From assembly GCF_014206975.1 (NCBI RefSeq), contig NZ_JACHOU010000008.1, forward strand, positions 62,001 through 126,000: DNA of 64,000 nt, written 5' to 3'. The notes beneath the pieces were generated by a model, which saw nothing but the letters and a program-made list of their open reading frames with translations, was not told where the DNA came from and did not search any database. Position numbers and translations under genes: made by a program. The first letter of the stretch is position 1, and each line of letters opens with the position of its first letter. Positions 1-9,130 of this stretch are shown piece by piece. Origin of the DNA: Aminobacter aganoensis. GTDB lineage: Bacteria; Pseudomonadota; Alphaproteobacteria; Rhizobiales; Rhizobiaceae.

Positions 1-83
1 GCAGCCTTCCTGAGCGATGCATGATGTGCGGCGGGCGATGCTCCGGCATCGCTGCTGACGGCCGCGCCACGGACGAAACACGG

Positions 84-120
84 AAAGGCCGCGTCTTCGC
101 AAGAAAGCGCGGCCTTTTTT
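84..120 (+). terminator. Rho-independent terminator of a gene lying before the window
   Basis: A 10-bp perfect stem (AAAGGCCGCG at 84-93 with CGCGGCCTTT at 108-117) is followed by a T run through 120 on the plus strand. It probably ends a plus-strand gene upstream of the window. It also lies just past the stop of the minus-strand TadG-like gene, but on that strand only three T residues follow the stem. Confidence 0.75.
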
Positions 121-138
121 GATTCCTCGCCGTGCAGC

Positions 139-1545
139 CTACTTGGTCAGCGACAGCTGTTCGATGTTGCGGGCGATGGTCTGGAAGGCTTCGTCGAGTT
201 CCTTGCCCGTCGAGACTTCGAAATAGCGCTTCAGCGTGCCGCTATCCGGCGTCGCACAGTTCTTGAGCACGGCCTTGGCCGCATTCCTTTCGGACTTCGA
301 GGTGTCCTTGTTGTCGAGGTCGAAGCCGATGGTGAAGACCTCAATGCCGTCGTTCTTCATGTTGGTACAGATGCTTTCGGCATAGCTGCCGGACTTCGCC
401 GACTGGCTGCCCTGGGGCCTTCCCGTGACGCCTGCAAAGGCAGTGTTGAACAGGCCGTCGGTCATCAGGATGGCCACCTTCGCGACCTTCTTCGCATCGG
501 GATTGGCCGGGCCCGCACCGAGGTTCGCATCCTTGATGGCAGTGCGCCATTTGGGCGAAAGCATGTAGTAGCCCCACTGCGCGGCGATGCCGCCTGCGGT
601 CACTCCGTTGGCCCTGAACCCGCCGATCGCGGCCGTCAGCTTCGTCACATCGGCGGTCAGCGGTATCAGCTTCGCCGACGGGCATGACCCGACGCGGTCG
701 TCGCGATTGACCCTGGCGAGATAGATCTCGCCCTGGTTGTTCTCGCGCTCGGTGTAGGGGCCGTCGTCGCTGAAGTCGGCGGCGCCGTCCTTGTCCTTGC
801 GCTCGCTGGCGCAACCGTCGCCGCTGCTGGCAGAAACAGCCTGCCAGGCATCGATCGGGGGCGGCAGGTCCGACTTGCCCGGCTTCTCGACGAAGACGGC
901 GTCCGACAGCCCACCGGTGTTGACCGCCTCGGCATAGGGAACCAGCGCAATGCGTATGCGCGGCTTGTCGGCATCCTGGCCCGTGAGAAGGATATCGACG
1001 GCGTTCTGGGCGGCCGTCTTCAGATCCTTGATCTTCTGCCCGCCCATGGAGCCGGTGACATCTAGCATCATCGCAACTTCGATGCGCTTGTCGGAATAGA
1101 GCGACGCGGTCGTCGCCGAAACACGCTGCCGGTTGCCCTTGCCGAAAAGCGGGAAGAAGATGTCTACGTCGATCTCTGCGGTCGCCTCGACCGTGCCCGC
1201 CAGCCGGTCGACGGTGACGCTGCGCAGCACAACCTTCTCGCCGGGCGCCAGCAGGCTCGCAGCATTGACCTCAAGGAAAGTCCTGACGGACGCGTCGGCA
1301 TCCTCTGGCTTGATCCTCCCGGTCGTCAGGTCGCGCGCCGTCGATGTCACCGCCCCGTCGACCGCCAGCGCCAGGCCGGATTTTACATTGGACAGCTGGG
1401 CGATGTTGATCCCGAAGCCAGCGGCCATGGCCAGCAGGGAAATCGTCACGCCACCCAGGACGGCAAAATTGCCACGACGATCCCCGGCCAGGCGAAGTGC
1501 CGTCCGTCCCGCCTTCCGAAATTGCAACATGTCCCGCCCCGCCAT
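139..1545 (-). CDS. TadE/TadG-family pilus assembly protein with von Willebrand factor A domain
   Basis: The 468-residue product starts with a short basic segment followed by a hydrophobic stretch (about residues 27-50) of the TadE/TadG-like N-terminal type, GNFAVLGG..., which anchors such proteins in the inner membrane. From about residue 155 there is a vWA domain: the metal-binding motif DVTGSMGG gives the D-x-T-G-S form of the MIDAS site. TadG-like proteins belong to the Flp/tight adherence pilus system, where their exact role is unclear. No other tad gene is in the window, so this may be one of the stand-alone TadG paralogues common in rhizobia. A second in-frame Met at residue 6 is an alternative start. 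Family call is firm; function is inferred. Confidence 0.85.
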   Translation of the reverse strand: MAGRDMLQFRKAGRTALRLAGDRRGNFAVLGGVTISLLAMAAGFGINIAQLSNVKSGLALAVDGAVTSTARDLTTGRIKPEDADASVRTFLEVNAASLLAPGEKVVLRSVTVDRLAGTVEATAEIDVDIFFPLFGKGNRQRVSATTASLYSDKRIEVAMMLDVTGSMGGQKIKDLKTAAQNAVDILLTGQDADKPRIRIALVPYAEAVNTGGLSDAVFVEKPGKSDLPPPIDAWQAVSASSGDGCASERKDKDGAADFSDDGPYTERENNQGEIYLARVNRDDRVGSCPSAKLIPLTADVTKLTAAIGGFRANGVTAGGIAAQWGYYMLSPKWRTAIKDANLGAGPANPDAKKVAKVAILMTDGLFNTAFAGVTGRPQGSQSAKSGSYAESICTNMKNDGIEVFTIGFDLDNKDTSKSERNAAKAVLKNCATPDSGTLKRYFEVSTGKELDEAFQTIARNIEQLSLTK

Positions 1546-1847
1546 TCAATTGCCTCTGGCGAAGGCGTTGCAGGAAACTGGCCGTGTCGGCGCTCTGCTG
1601 GCCTCGTCAGGTCGACGGCACGACAAGTTATTGAATTTACAGGATTTCGAGTGGCATCAGGGTAAACGGAGCGTAAACGCAGTCCCCGCACGCACGGTTT
1701 ATTCACCACTCGCTAACCACGATGCATGCGGTTCGCCAGAGCCATTCGTGGAGCTGTCCCGTTTCGGTGCGCAGGGGTGTGCCAAATTCTGTCAGCACCA
1801 GGCGTGCCGGGTCAGACCTCGACATCCAAGCTTTAACCGGCCTCGGG
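1546..1847. other. Intergenic region, no gene recognised
   Basis: About 300 bases between the TadG-like gene and the PepSY gene. Open frames here are overlaps of other frames with no recognisable protein. It presumably holds the promoter of the TadG-like gene; I see no convincing -35/-10 pair, RNA gene or repeat. Confidence 0.5.
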
Positions 1848-2117
1848 TCAGAGCCGCGGTTCGCCCGTCACCGCGTCGATCTTGATTTCCACCTTGGCCT
1901 TGTCCGACGTGTAGTAGACGATGTCGTAATAGCCTTCGCTTTCCCATTCCACTTCGGAAAGATAGCGGAACTGATCGCGCTGCTCGATCTTGGCGATGAT
2001 CTCGGACAGCTTGAGCGAATTCTGCGGCGGCACCGCCGGTTCCTTGGTCTGCGCCTGCGCCGGCATGGTGCCCAGCAGGGCAGTAACTACGAGTCCGGTA
2101 ATTGACCACTTTGCCAT
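1848..2117 (-). CDS. Small secreted PepSY-domain protein
   Basis: An 89-residue protein with a signal peptide (MAKWSITGLVVTALLGTMPAQAQ) and then one PepSY-type domain: a helix-like KLSEIIAKIEQRDQF segment followed by the beta-strand pattern EVEWESEGYYDIVYYTSDKAKVEIKIDAVTGEP. PepSY domains are small periplasmic modules thought to inhibit peptidases or bind ligands. The start at 2117 is chosen because an AAAGGAG ribosome site lies five bases upstream; the open frame extends further (to 2156), but the extra residues spoil the signal peptide. Monocistronic as far as can be seen. Confidence 0.85.
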   Translation of the reverse strand: MAKWSITGLVVTALLGTMPAQAQTKEPAVPPQNSLKLSEIIAKIEQRDQFRYLSEVEWESEGYYDIVYYTSDKAKVEIKIDAVTGEPRL

Positions 2118-2238
2118 AATTGCTCCTTTCGCAACTCCCAGCGAAACGACCGGCACGGATTTCAGTTCCCGCTCCAGCGTTCCAGTTGATTAGTCGAATG
2201 CAATAATGACTAGATTGACGAAAAGACGGGAGGGGAAG

Positions 2239-2724
2239 ATGAAACGAAGAATAGACTTGGCATTAATTGTCGCGGCTATGCTGTTCTCGACAGGCTGCGT
2301 CCAGCAAATTCCGATACAAACGCAGTTCAACAATGCAGAACACGAATTCGCAAACAAGCCGGGCAAGGCGACCATCTCTGGCCAGGCATTCATGCGCCGC
2401 AATGATGGCGTGGTTGTTTATGCCGCCGGCAGCCCTGTCTACCTCACGCCTCAAACGTCATACACCATGGAGGCGTTCAATCGCAGCGCGTCTGCCACCG
2501 GCCCGGTTGTATTCACCAATCCGGACGCGCGTCTGAAGGACTACACACGCGTGACTCAGGCCAACGGCGAAGGCCGCTTCACTTTCGCGGGCGTGCCGGA
2601 TGGTCCATTCATTGTCGCCACCACGGTGCATTGGATGGCTGGCGACATGCGGCAGGGCGGCGACCTGACTAAGCTGTTCGTCGTCACCCACGGCCAGGGT
2701 CACGACATCATCATGACCCGCTGA
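2239..2724 (+). CDS. Putative lipoprotein of unknown function
   Basis: A 161-residue protein. The N-terminus MKRRIDLALIVAAMLFSTGC is a lipoprotein signal peptide ending in an FSTGC lipobox, so the mature protein is likely membrane-anchored at Cys20. The rest has the look of a carboxypeptidase-regulatory-like beta sandwich (GKATISGQAFMRR..., then TQANGEGRFTFAGVPDGPFIVATT), a fold used for extracellular binding or structural roles. Start 2239 is preceded by GGGAGGGG; the longer frame from 2206 lacks such a site. I do not recognise a named family. It diverges from the PepSY gene and ends just before the convergent SDHAF4-like gene. Confidence 0.75.
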   Translation: MKRRIDLALIVAAMLFSTGCVQQIPIQTQFNNAEHEFANKPGKATISGQAFMRRNDGVVVYAAGSPVYLTPQTSYTMEAFNRSASATGPVVFTNPDARLKDYTRVTQANGEGRFTFAGVPDGPFIVATTVHWMAGDMRQGGDLTKLFVVTHGQGHDIIMTR

Positions 2725-2731
2725 CGAAAGC

Positions 2732-2944
2732 TCAGAAGTCGCTGGTCAGGCCCTTGATTTCCCAGTCGCCGTAGCGTCCTGGTTCCTTGCCGCCACGGCC
2801 ACCGATCTCGCGCGGCAGCTTCGCCTCCTGCGCCCTGTAAGCTTCGCGGCGTGCCTCGGCCTCGGCCAAGGCGCGCCTGGCGGCCGGCGAAAGCTCCTTC
2901 GGTGCGGCCGTCTCGGCTTCGATTTGCGGCTTGGCGTCGTTCAT
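2732..2944 (-). CDS. DUF1674 protein, SDHAF4-like succinate dehydrogenase assembly factor
   Basis: A 70-residue protein ending in the DUF1674 signature: EIGGRGGKEPGRYGDWEIKGLTSDF matches the conserved E-x-G-G-x-x-G-x-E-P-x-R-Y-G-D-W-E pattern at the C-terminus. In mitochondria the homologue SDHAF4 binds flavinylated SdhA and helps it join SdhB; the bacterial role is inferred from that. The start at 2944 has a GAGGAA site; the open frame reaches 3103 but would overlap the divergent htpX. The head-to-head arrangement with htpX suggests shared promoter space between 2945 and 3050. Confidence 0.85.
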   Translation of the reverse strand: MNDAKPQIEAETAAPKELSPAARRALAEAEARREAYRAQEAKLPREIGGRGGKEPGRYGDWEIKGLTSDF

Positions 2945-3050
2945 GGGATTCCTCGGAAATGATTGAAACGCACCCTCGTGTTTCCCATCATATAGCGAAG
3001 CGCGCGACCGGGATCGACCCTGGCGCAGGCGGAAAAGGACGGAGCGGACG

Positions 3051-4067
3051 ATGAACATGATGCGGACGGCTATGCTTCTGGCGACCATGACGGCGCTGTT
3101 CATGGGCGTCGGCTACCTGATTGGCGGATCGGGCGGCATGACAATCGCCTTCCTGATCGCCGCCGGCATGAACCTGTTCAGCTACTGGAACTCCGACAAG
3201 ATGGTTCTGCGGATGAACCATGCCGTCGAGGTCGACGAGCGCAACGCGCCCGAATATTACGCCATTGTGCGCGGACTTGCCGCCAATGCCGGGCTGCCGA
3301 TGCCCAAGGTCTACCTGATCGACAATCCGCAGCCCAACGCCTTTGCCACCGGCCGCAACCCGCAGAACGCGGCGGTCGCGGCCACCACTGGCCTGCTGCA
3401 GCGCCTCAGCCACGAAGAGGTCGCGGCCGTCATGGCCCATGAACTCGCCCATGTCGAAAACCGCGACACGCTGATCATGACGATCACCGCGACGATTGCC
3501 GGCGCGATCTCGATGCTGGGCAACTTCGCCTTCTTCTTCGGCGGCAACCGCGACAACAACAATCCGCTCGGCTTCGTCGGTGTGCTGGTGGCGATGATCG
3601 TCGCGCCCTTTGCCGCCATGCTGGTGCAGATGGCGATCAGCCGGACGCGCGAATATTCGGCCGACCGGCGCGGCGCCGAGATCTGCGGCAATCCGCTTTG
3701 GCTCGCCTCCGCACTTGACAAGATCGCTCGCAACGTCGAACGCATCCACAACCCCGAAGCCGAGCGCAATCCTGCCATGGCTCCCCTCTTCATCATCAAT
3801 CCTCTATCCGGCGAGCGCATGGACAATCTCTTTTCGACCCACCCCAACACCGAGAACCGCATCGCCGCCCTGCAGGCGATGGCGAATGAGGGTGTCGGTC
3901 GACCTGCACAGCGCACGGCACCCCAGCCGACAGCCCAGCGCACGGCTCCTGCCGGTCAGCAGGGCCCGTGGGGCGGTCGCCCCGCTGACGAGGCGGCGCC
4001 CGAGCAACCGCGCCCGTCCGGCCCGTGGGGCCGCAATCCGACCGGGCCGAAGGGCCCGAGATCGTGA
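3051..4067 (+). CDS. htpX: Zinc metalloprotease HtpX
   Basis: A 338-residue M48 membrane peptidase that degrades misfolded inner-membrane proteins with FtsH. Two N-terminal hydrophobic segments (about residues 7-25 and 28-45) precede the zinc motif HELAH at about residues 130-134, with the third ligand expected in [14 protein letters not shown]. Two further membrane segments lie between them (about 143-190). The C-terminus carries a Pro/Gly/Gln-rich tail from about 285 that most HtpX proteins outside rhizobia lack. The stop codon overlaps the proposed GTG start of rsmB, implying translational coupling. Confidence 0.95.
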   Translation: MNMMRTAMLLATMTALFMGVGYLIGGSGGMTIAFLIAAGMNLFSYWNSDKMVLRMNHAVEVDERNAPEYYAIVRGLAANAGLPMPKVYLIDNPQPNAFATGRNPQNAAVAATTGLLQRLSHEEVAAVMAHELAHVENRDTLIMTITATIAGAISMLGNFAFFFGGNRDNNNPLGFVGVLVAMIVAPFAAMLVQMAISRTREYSADRRGAEICGNPLWLASALDKIARNVERIHNPEAERNPAMAPLFIINPLSGERMDNLFSTHPNTENRIAALQAMANEGVGRPAQRTAPQPTAQRTAPAGQQGPWGGRPADEAAPEQPRPSGPWGRNPTGPKGPRS

Positions 4068-5467
4068 GCGCCGGCCAGCGCGACCGCTCGCGAAACCGCG
4101 CACGCACCGGCGACAGCAAGGGCAGCCGGCCGTCCATCGTTCCCGATGTCCCCGGCATCGCCGCGCGCATGGCCGCAGCGCGCCTGCTTGCAGCCACCAT
4201 CGACGCCAGGACGCCGCTCGACGGCTTGACCGATCACGAGCACGGCCATCCGCAGTTCCGGGCGCTCGACCTGCGCGACCGCGGGCTCGTCCGCGCCATC
4301 CTGGCCACCGCCCTTCGCTATCGCGTCACCATCGCCAAGCTGATCTCGCGCCGCCTGGAAAAGCCGCTCCCCGCCAACGCCACCGTGCTGACGCATATCC
4401 TGCATGTCGCGGCTGCCCAGATCCTGTTCCTCGACATCCCCGACAGCGCTGCCGTCGACCTCGCCGTCACCCACGCCAAGGCAGATCCGCGCACCGTGCG
4501 CTTCTCCGGCCTGGTCAACGGCGTGCTGCGTTCGCTCGCCCGTGCCAAGGATGCCGAACTGCCTGAGATGCTGGCTACGACGAACGACGCGCCGGACTGG
4601 TTCGTCGAGCGGCTGACCGCGGCCTACGGCGCGGAACACGCGAAGAATATCCTCGCCGCGCATCGCATCGAGGCGCCGGTCGATTTCACCGCCAAGTGCG
4701 ATCCCGCCAAATGGGCGGAGCAGTTGGGCGGCACCGTGCTGCCCACCGGCTCGCTGCGTATCGAGCGCCTCGCCGGACCGGTCGCCGAGCTGCCCGGTTT
4801 CGCTGAGGGCGCCTGGTGGGTGCAGGATGCCGCCGCAGCACTGCCCGCGCGGCTGTTTGGCGACGTCGCCGGCCAGCGCGTCGCCGACCTGTGTGCTGCG
4901 CCCGGCGGCAAGACCGCCCAGCTCGTGCTCACCGGTGCCAAGGTCACTGCGGTCGAGGCCTCGAAGAACCGCCTCGCGCGCCTTGCCGGCAATCTCGAGC
5001 GCCTTGGCCTCGACGCCGACAAGGTCAATGCCGACATCCTCGTCTACGAGCCGGAGGAGCTGTTCGACGCCGTGCTGCTCGACGCGCCATGCTCGTCGAC
5101 CGGTACCGTGCGCCGCCACCCCGACGTGTTGTGGACCAAGTCGCCTGAAGACATCGCCAAGCTCGCCGGCGTCCAGCGCGGGCTGCTCGACCGCACGGTG
5201 AAGCTGGTGAAGCCAGGTGGCCGGATCGTCTTTTCCAACTGTTCGCTCGATCCGCTCGAAGGCGAGGCGCTCGTCGCCGGCTTCCTCGCCGACCACAAGG
5301 GCAAGGTCGAACTCGATCCGATTCGCGTGGGCGAAGTCGCAGGAGCAGACGACTTCATCACCACGGAGGGTTTTCTGCGCACCACACCCGCAGGCCTCGA
5401 CCTCGGCAATCCCGCCATCTCCGGTCTCGACGGCTTTTTTGCCGCGCGCTTCCGCCGTCTCGCCTGA
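4064..5467 (+). CDS. rsmB: 16S rRNA (cytosine-967-C5) methyltransferase RsmB family
   Basis: A 467-residue RNA m5C methyltransferase. An N-terminal NusB-like RNA-binding region (about residues 25-155) is followed by the SAM-dependent domain: SAM motif [15 protein letters not shown] near residue 275, motif [18 protein letters not shown] near 340 and motif [14 protein letters not shown] near 392, with the two cysteines (PCS and NCS) used for catalysis and release. I chose the GTG at 4064 because it overlaps the htpX stop as GTGA; an in-frame ATG at 4025 inside htpX is the alternative. It modifies small-subunit rRNA. Confidence 0.9.
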   Translation: MSAGQRDRSRNRARTGDSKGSRPSIVPDVPGIAARMAAARLLAATIDARTPLDGLTDHEHGHPQFRALDLRDRGLVRAILATALRYRVTIAKLISRRLEKPLPANATVLTHILHVAAAQILFLDIPDSAAVDLAVTHAKADPRTVRFSGLVNGVLRSLARAKDAELPEMLATTNDAPDWFVERLTAAYGAEHAKNILAAHRIEAPVDFTAKCDPAKWAEQLGGTVLPTGSLRIERLAGPVAELPGFAEGAWWVQDAAAALPARLFGDVAGQRVADLCAAPGGKTAQLVLTGAKVTAVEASKNRLARLAGNLERLGLDADKVNADILVYEPEELFDAVLLDAPCSSTGTVRRHPDVLWTKSPEDIAKLAGVQRGLLDRTVKLVKPGGRIVFSNCSLDPLEGEALVAGFLADHKGKVELDPIRVGEVAGADDFITTEGFLRTTPAGLDLGNPAISGLDGFFAARFRRLA

Positions 5468-5531
5468 TCCGCCCTCGCATTTACCAAAAATTCACCCTCG
5501 CGCCTGCCATTGAAACAACCTAATTTGAGCC

Positions 5532-7280
5532 ATGGCGTGGGTTGCGTCGGGAGGGATATTGTCGATTTCGGCGGACAACACGACGCGCCTGTGGACGCTC
5601 GTCGCCAAGGAGTTCTGGCGCAAGGCACGTCGGCGTTTGCGCGCCGGTCCGGCCTATCGCTGGCGCTACTCGGGGCGTACGCCCGAACGCGTGCTCATTG
5701 CTCCGCCCGACCTGCGGCTCGCCGATCCCCAGATCGCGCTTGAAATCTACTATGGCCGCTTTCCGCTGTCCGGCCACCTGGTCGAGACCGGCGGCCAGTC
5801 ACCCTTCACGGTCGAAGTGCCCAACAGGGGCTGGCAGCGCAGCCTGCACGGTTTCCGCTGGCTGCGCCACATGCGCGCCGCCGGCACCGAACTCGCCGCA
5901 GCGAATGCGCGGGCGCTGGTGTCCGACTGGATTGCCATGCACGGCAACCGCATCTCCGGCGTCGCCTGGGAGCCGGCCACCACTGCCAAGCGCATCATCG
6001 CCTGGCTCCAGCATTCCTCGGTCGTGTTGCAGGGCGCCGAATTCTCCTTCTACCGGTCGTTCCTGCGCTCGCTGGCGATGCAGATCCGCTACCTTCGCTC
6101 GATGGCGCGCGAAATGCCCGCCGGCAAGGACCGGCTCAGGGCGCGCATCGCGCTTGCCTTCGCCGCCCTGTCCCTGCCCGCGCCGGTCTCGGCCCTGCGC
6201 TCGGCGACGCGCAGCCTCGCCGAAGAGCTCGACCGCCAGATCCTGCCTGACGGCGGCCATGTCTCGCGCAACCCGATGGCGGTGCTGGAGATCCTCGCCG
6301 ACCTCCTGCCGCTGCGCCACACCTATGCCAACCAGGCCGAGCAGCCGCCGTTGGCGCTGATCAATGCGGTCGAACGCATGCTGCCCGCCCTGCGCTTCTT
6401 CCGCCACCAGGACGGCAGCCTTGCCCGCTTCAACGGCATGGGCGCCACCATCCACGACCGCATAGCGGCGATCCTGCGCCATGACGACACCGCCGGCTCG
6501 CCGCCGCTGCATGCCACCCACTCCGGCTACGAGCGGCTGGCCATGGGCGGCACCACCGTCATTGCCGACACCGGCACCGCCCCGCCCATCGACGTGTCGA
6601 ACCACGCCCATGCCGGCTGCCTGTCCTTCGAGATGTCGTCGGGCCGGCAGCACTACATCGTCAACGCCGGCGTCGACACCTATGGCATCGCCGAACTGCG
6701 GCCACTGGCCCGCGCCACCGCCGCGCATTCCACAGTCACGATCAACGACACCTCGTCGGCAAGTTTTGCCCATTCGCAGCGCGTCAGCGGCCTGCTCGGC
6801 AGCCCGCTTTTCGGCGGCCCCAAATCGGTGTCCACGCAGCGCCTCGACAAGCCCGGCATCCATGGCTTCATCGCCAGCCACGACGGCTACGCCCAGCGCT
6901 TCGGCCTCCATCACGAGCGCGAGCTCAGCCTGTCGGCCGGCGGCAGCATCCTGTCGGGCTGCGACCGCCTGCTGCGCGCCGGCAAGACGCCGATCCGGAA
7001 CGACGGCCGCGATCTCGTCAGCGTGCGCTTCCATGTCCATCCCGACATCCAGCTGTTCCGCGACCAGAAGGAGCGGCTGGTGCTGACCGGCCCCGACATC
7101 GACACCTGGGTCTTCATCTCGCCGGACATCCCCGCCGAGGTCGAGGAATCGATCTATTTTGCGGGGCTTGGCGGGCCACGCCGCTCGCACCAGATCGTGC
7201 TGTCGTTCAAGGCTTCGGAAGTGTCCGAGGTGCACTGGCAATTCTCCCGCACCCGCATCATCAGCCGCCTCGAAAACTGA
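5532..7280 (+). CDS. Heparinase II/III family protein
   Basis: A 582-residue protein with the heparinase II/III layout: an alpha-helical N-terminal half (to about residue 330), then a beta-rich domain containing SNHAHAGCLSFEMSSGRQHYIVNAGVDTYG and the following RATAAHSTVTIND, the usual His/Tyr-containing segment of the family. The family includes polysaccharide lyases, but this rhizobial type has no proven substrate and lacks an obvious signal peptide. It lies between rsmB and purH as in Mesorhizobium relatives. The start is uncertain: ATG 5532 has a poor ribosome site, whereas an in-frame TTG at 5559 follows GGGAGGG closely. Confidence 0.85.
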   Translation: MAWVASGGILSISADNTTRLWTLVAKEFWRKARRRLRAGPAYRWRYSGRTPERVLIAPPDLRLADPQIALEIYYGRFPLSGHLVETGGQSPFTVEVPNRGWQRSLHGFRWLRHMRAAGTELAAANARALVSDWIAMHGNRISGVAWEPATTAKRIIAWLQHSSVVLQGAEFSFYRSFLRSLAMQIRYLRSMAREMPAGKDRLRARIALAFAALSLPAPVSALRSATRSLAEELDRQILPDGGHVSRNPMAVLEILADLLPLRHTYANQAEQPPLALINAVERMLPALRFFRHQDGSLARFNGMGATIHDRIAAILRHDDTAGSPPLHATHSGYERLAMGGTTVIADTGTAPPIDVSNHAHAGCLSFEMSSGRQHYIVNAGVDTYGIAELRPLARATAAHSTVTINDTSSASFAHSQRVSGLLGSPLFGGPKSVSTQRLDKPGIHGFIASHDGYAQRFGLHHERELSLSAGGSILSGCDRLLRAGKTPIRNDGRDLVSVRFHVHPDIQLFRDQKERLVLTGPDIDTWVFISPDIPAEVEESIYFAGLGGPRRSHQIVLSFKASEVSEVHWQFSRTRIISRLEN

Positions 7281-7373
7281 GCGAAAGGCCCTGCGCGCCT
7301 TGATTTCCAAACGTCATATGGTACGCCGCCCGCACGCAGCTCCTCCCATCCAGCCGTGAAAGGCCCCCTCGCC

Positions 7374-8990
7374 ATGGCCGTCGTTTCCAAGAAGATCCCC
7401 GCTCCCGATCTGGTGCCGATCCGTCGCGCCCTGCTGTCGGTTTCCGACAAGACAGGCCTGATCGAGTTCGCCAAGTGCCTCGCCAATATCGGCGTCGAGC
7501 TTGTGTCGACCGGCGGCACGGCCAAGAGCATCGCAGCCGAAGGGATCGCGGTCCGTGACGTCTCCGAGCTGACCGGCTTCCCCGAGATCATGGACGGCCG
7601 CGTCAAGACGCTGCATCCGTCGGTGCACGGCGCGCTGTTAGGTGTCCGTGACGACCCCGAGCACGCTGCCGCCATGGCCGAGCACGGCATCGAGCCGATC
7701 GACCTCGTGGTGGTCAATCTCTATCCGTTCGAAGAGGTGCGCGATTCCGGCGCCCACTACGCCTCGATCGTCGAGAACATCGACATCGGCGGGCCGGCCA
7801 TGGTCCGTGCCTCGGCCAAGAACCACGCCTATGTCGCCATCGTCACCGACCCCGCCGACTACAAGGACGTGCTCGACGCCATCGTCGCCAACAATGGCAG
7901 CCTGCCCTACGAGATGCGTAAGAAGCTCGCCGCCAAGGCGTTCGCCCGCACCGCGGCCTATGACGCCGCGATCTCCGGCTGGTTTGCCGAAGCGCTCGAA
8001 ATCGAGATGCCCGACTGGCGCGCCTTCGGTGGCAGGCTCGAGAGCGTCATGCGCTATGGCGAGAACCCGCATCAGTCGGCCGGCTTCTACCTGACCGGCG
8101 ACAAGCGCCCCGGCGTCGCCACCGCCACCCAGTTGCAGGGCAAGCAGCTCTCCTACAACAACATCAACGACACCGATGCCGCCTTCGAGCTCGCCGGCGA
8201 GTTCGATCCGGTCCGCACCGCCGCGGTCGCCATCATCAAGCACGCCAATCCGTGCGGCGTCGCCGAAGGCGCCAGCCTTGCGGAAGCCTATGCCAAGGCA
8301 CTGGCCTGCGATCCTGTTTCGGCCTTCGGCGGCATCGTCGCGCTAAACCGCATCCTCGACGCCGAGGCGGCCGAGGAGATCGTCAAGATCTTCACAGAAG
8401 TCATCATCGCCCCCGCCGCCACGCCGGAGGCCCAGGCCATCGTCGCCGCGAAGAAGAACCTGCGCCTGCTGGTGACGGGTGGGCTGCCCGATCCGGACCG
8501 CGCCGGCCTGGCCGTCAAGTCGGTTGCCGGCGGCCTGCTCGTCCAGTCGCGCGACAACGCCGTCGTCGACGCGCTCGACCTCAACGTGGTCACCAAGCGC
8601 CAGCCGACCCAGCGCGAGATCGAGGACATGAAGTTCGCCTTCCGTGTCGCCAAGCACGTCAAGTCGAACGCCATCGTCTATGCCCGCGACCTGGCCACCG
8701 TCGGCATCGGCGCCGGCCAGATGAGCCGGGTTGACTCCTCCCGCATCGCCGCACGCAAGGCGCTCGACGCGGCCGAGGCCGCCGGCCTCGCCGAACCGCT
8801 GACCAAGGGTTCGGTCGTCGCCTCCGACGCCTTCTTCCCCTTCGCCGACGGCCTGCTGTCGGCCGTCGAGGCCGGCGCCACCGCCGTCATCCAGCCGGGC
8901 GGCTCGATGCGCGACGACGACGTCATCGCCGCCGCCGACGAGCATGGCATTGCCATGATCTTCACCGGTGTCAGGCATTTCAGGCATTGA
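7374..8990 (+). CDS. purH: Bifunctional AICAR formyltransferase / IMP cyclohydrolase
   Basis: Catalyses the last two steps of purine synthesis: formyl transfer from 10-formyl-THF to AICAR, then ring closure to IMP. The N-terminal MGS-like IMP cyclohydrolase domain ([20 protein letters not shown]..., STGGTAKSI) covers about residues 10-150. The AICAR transformylase domain follows, with the family motif [11 protein letters not shown] and the C-terminal [11 protein letters not shown] and [13 protein letters not shown]. At 538 residues it has the usual length. Start 7374 ([12 protein letters not shown]) is the family start; an in-frame GTG at 7356 would add six residues. Confidence 0.97.
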   Translation: MAVVSKKIPAPDLVPIRRALLSVSDKTGLIEFAKCLANIGVELVSTGGTAKSIAAEGIAVRDVSELTGFPEIMDGRVKTLHPSVHGALLGVRDDPEHAAAMAEHGIEPIDLVVVNLYPFEEVRDSGAHYASIVENIDIGGPAMVRASAKNHAYVAIVTDPADYKDVLDAIVANNGSLPYEMRKKLAAKAFARTAAYDAAISGWFAEALEIEMPDWRAFGGRLESVMRYGENPHQSAGFYLTGDKRPGVATATQLQGKQLSYNNINDTDAAFELAGEFDPVRTAAVAIIKHANPCGVAEGASLAEAYAKALACDPVSAFGGIVALNRILDAEAAEEIVKIFTEVIIAPAATPEAQAIVAAKKNLRLLVTGGLPDPDRAGLAVKSVAGGLLVQSRDNAVVDALDLNVVTKRQPTQREIEDMKFAFRVAKHVKSNAIVYARDLATVGIGAGQMSRVDSSRIAARKALDAAEAAGLAEPLTKGSVVASDAFFPFADGLLSAVEAGATAVIQPGGSMRDDDVIAAADEHGIAMIFTGVRHFRH

Positions 8991-8995
8991 GGCCT

Positions 8996-9126
8996 TTACC
9001 CTCCCCCTTGTGGGGAGGGTCGATCCACGCAGCGGGGTGGGAGTCGCCAACGCTGTACCCAGCCACGTCTCGATCGTCTTACTCGGCAAAGCTTTCCCGC
9101 CGGCCCTTCCCGCAAGAGAAGGGTAA
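8996..9126. repeat. Palindromic intergenic repeat element
   Basis: A 131-bp element between purH and the convergent MFS gene. It is bounded by TTACCCT (8996-9002) and AGGGTAA (9120-9126). Inside lie a strong hairpin (ACCCTCCCC 8998-9006 with GGGGAGGGT 9012-9020) and a weaker one (CCCTTC 9104-9109 with GAAGGG 9118-9123). Similar CCCTCCCC/GGGGAGGG modules recur near 19.77-19.90 kb and 27.0 kb, so this belongs to a dispersed rhizobial-type repeat family. It may also end transcription from both sides. Confidence 0.7.
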
Positions 9127-9130
9127 CGCG

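Noticed and set aside
3051-3103. Overlap of an extended SDHAF4-like reading frame with htpX
   Set aside because: The conserved domain and a good ribosome site place the start at 2944, which removes the overlap.
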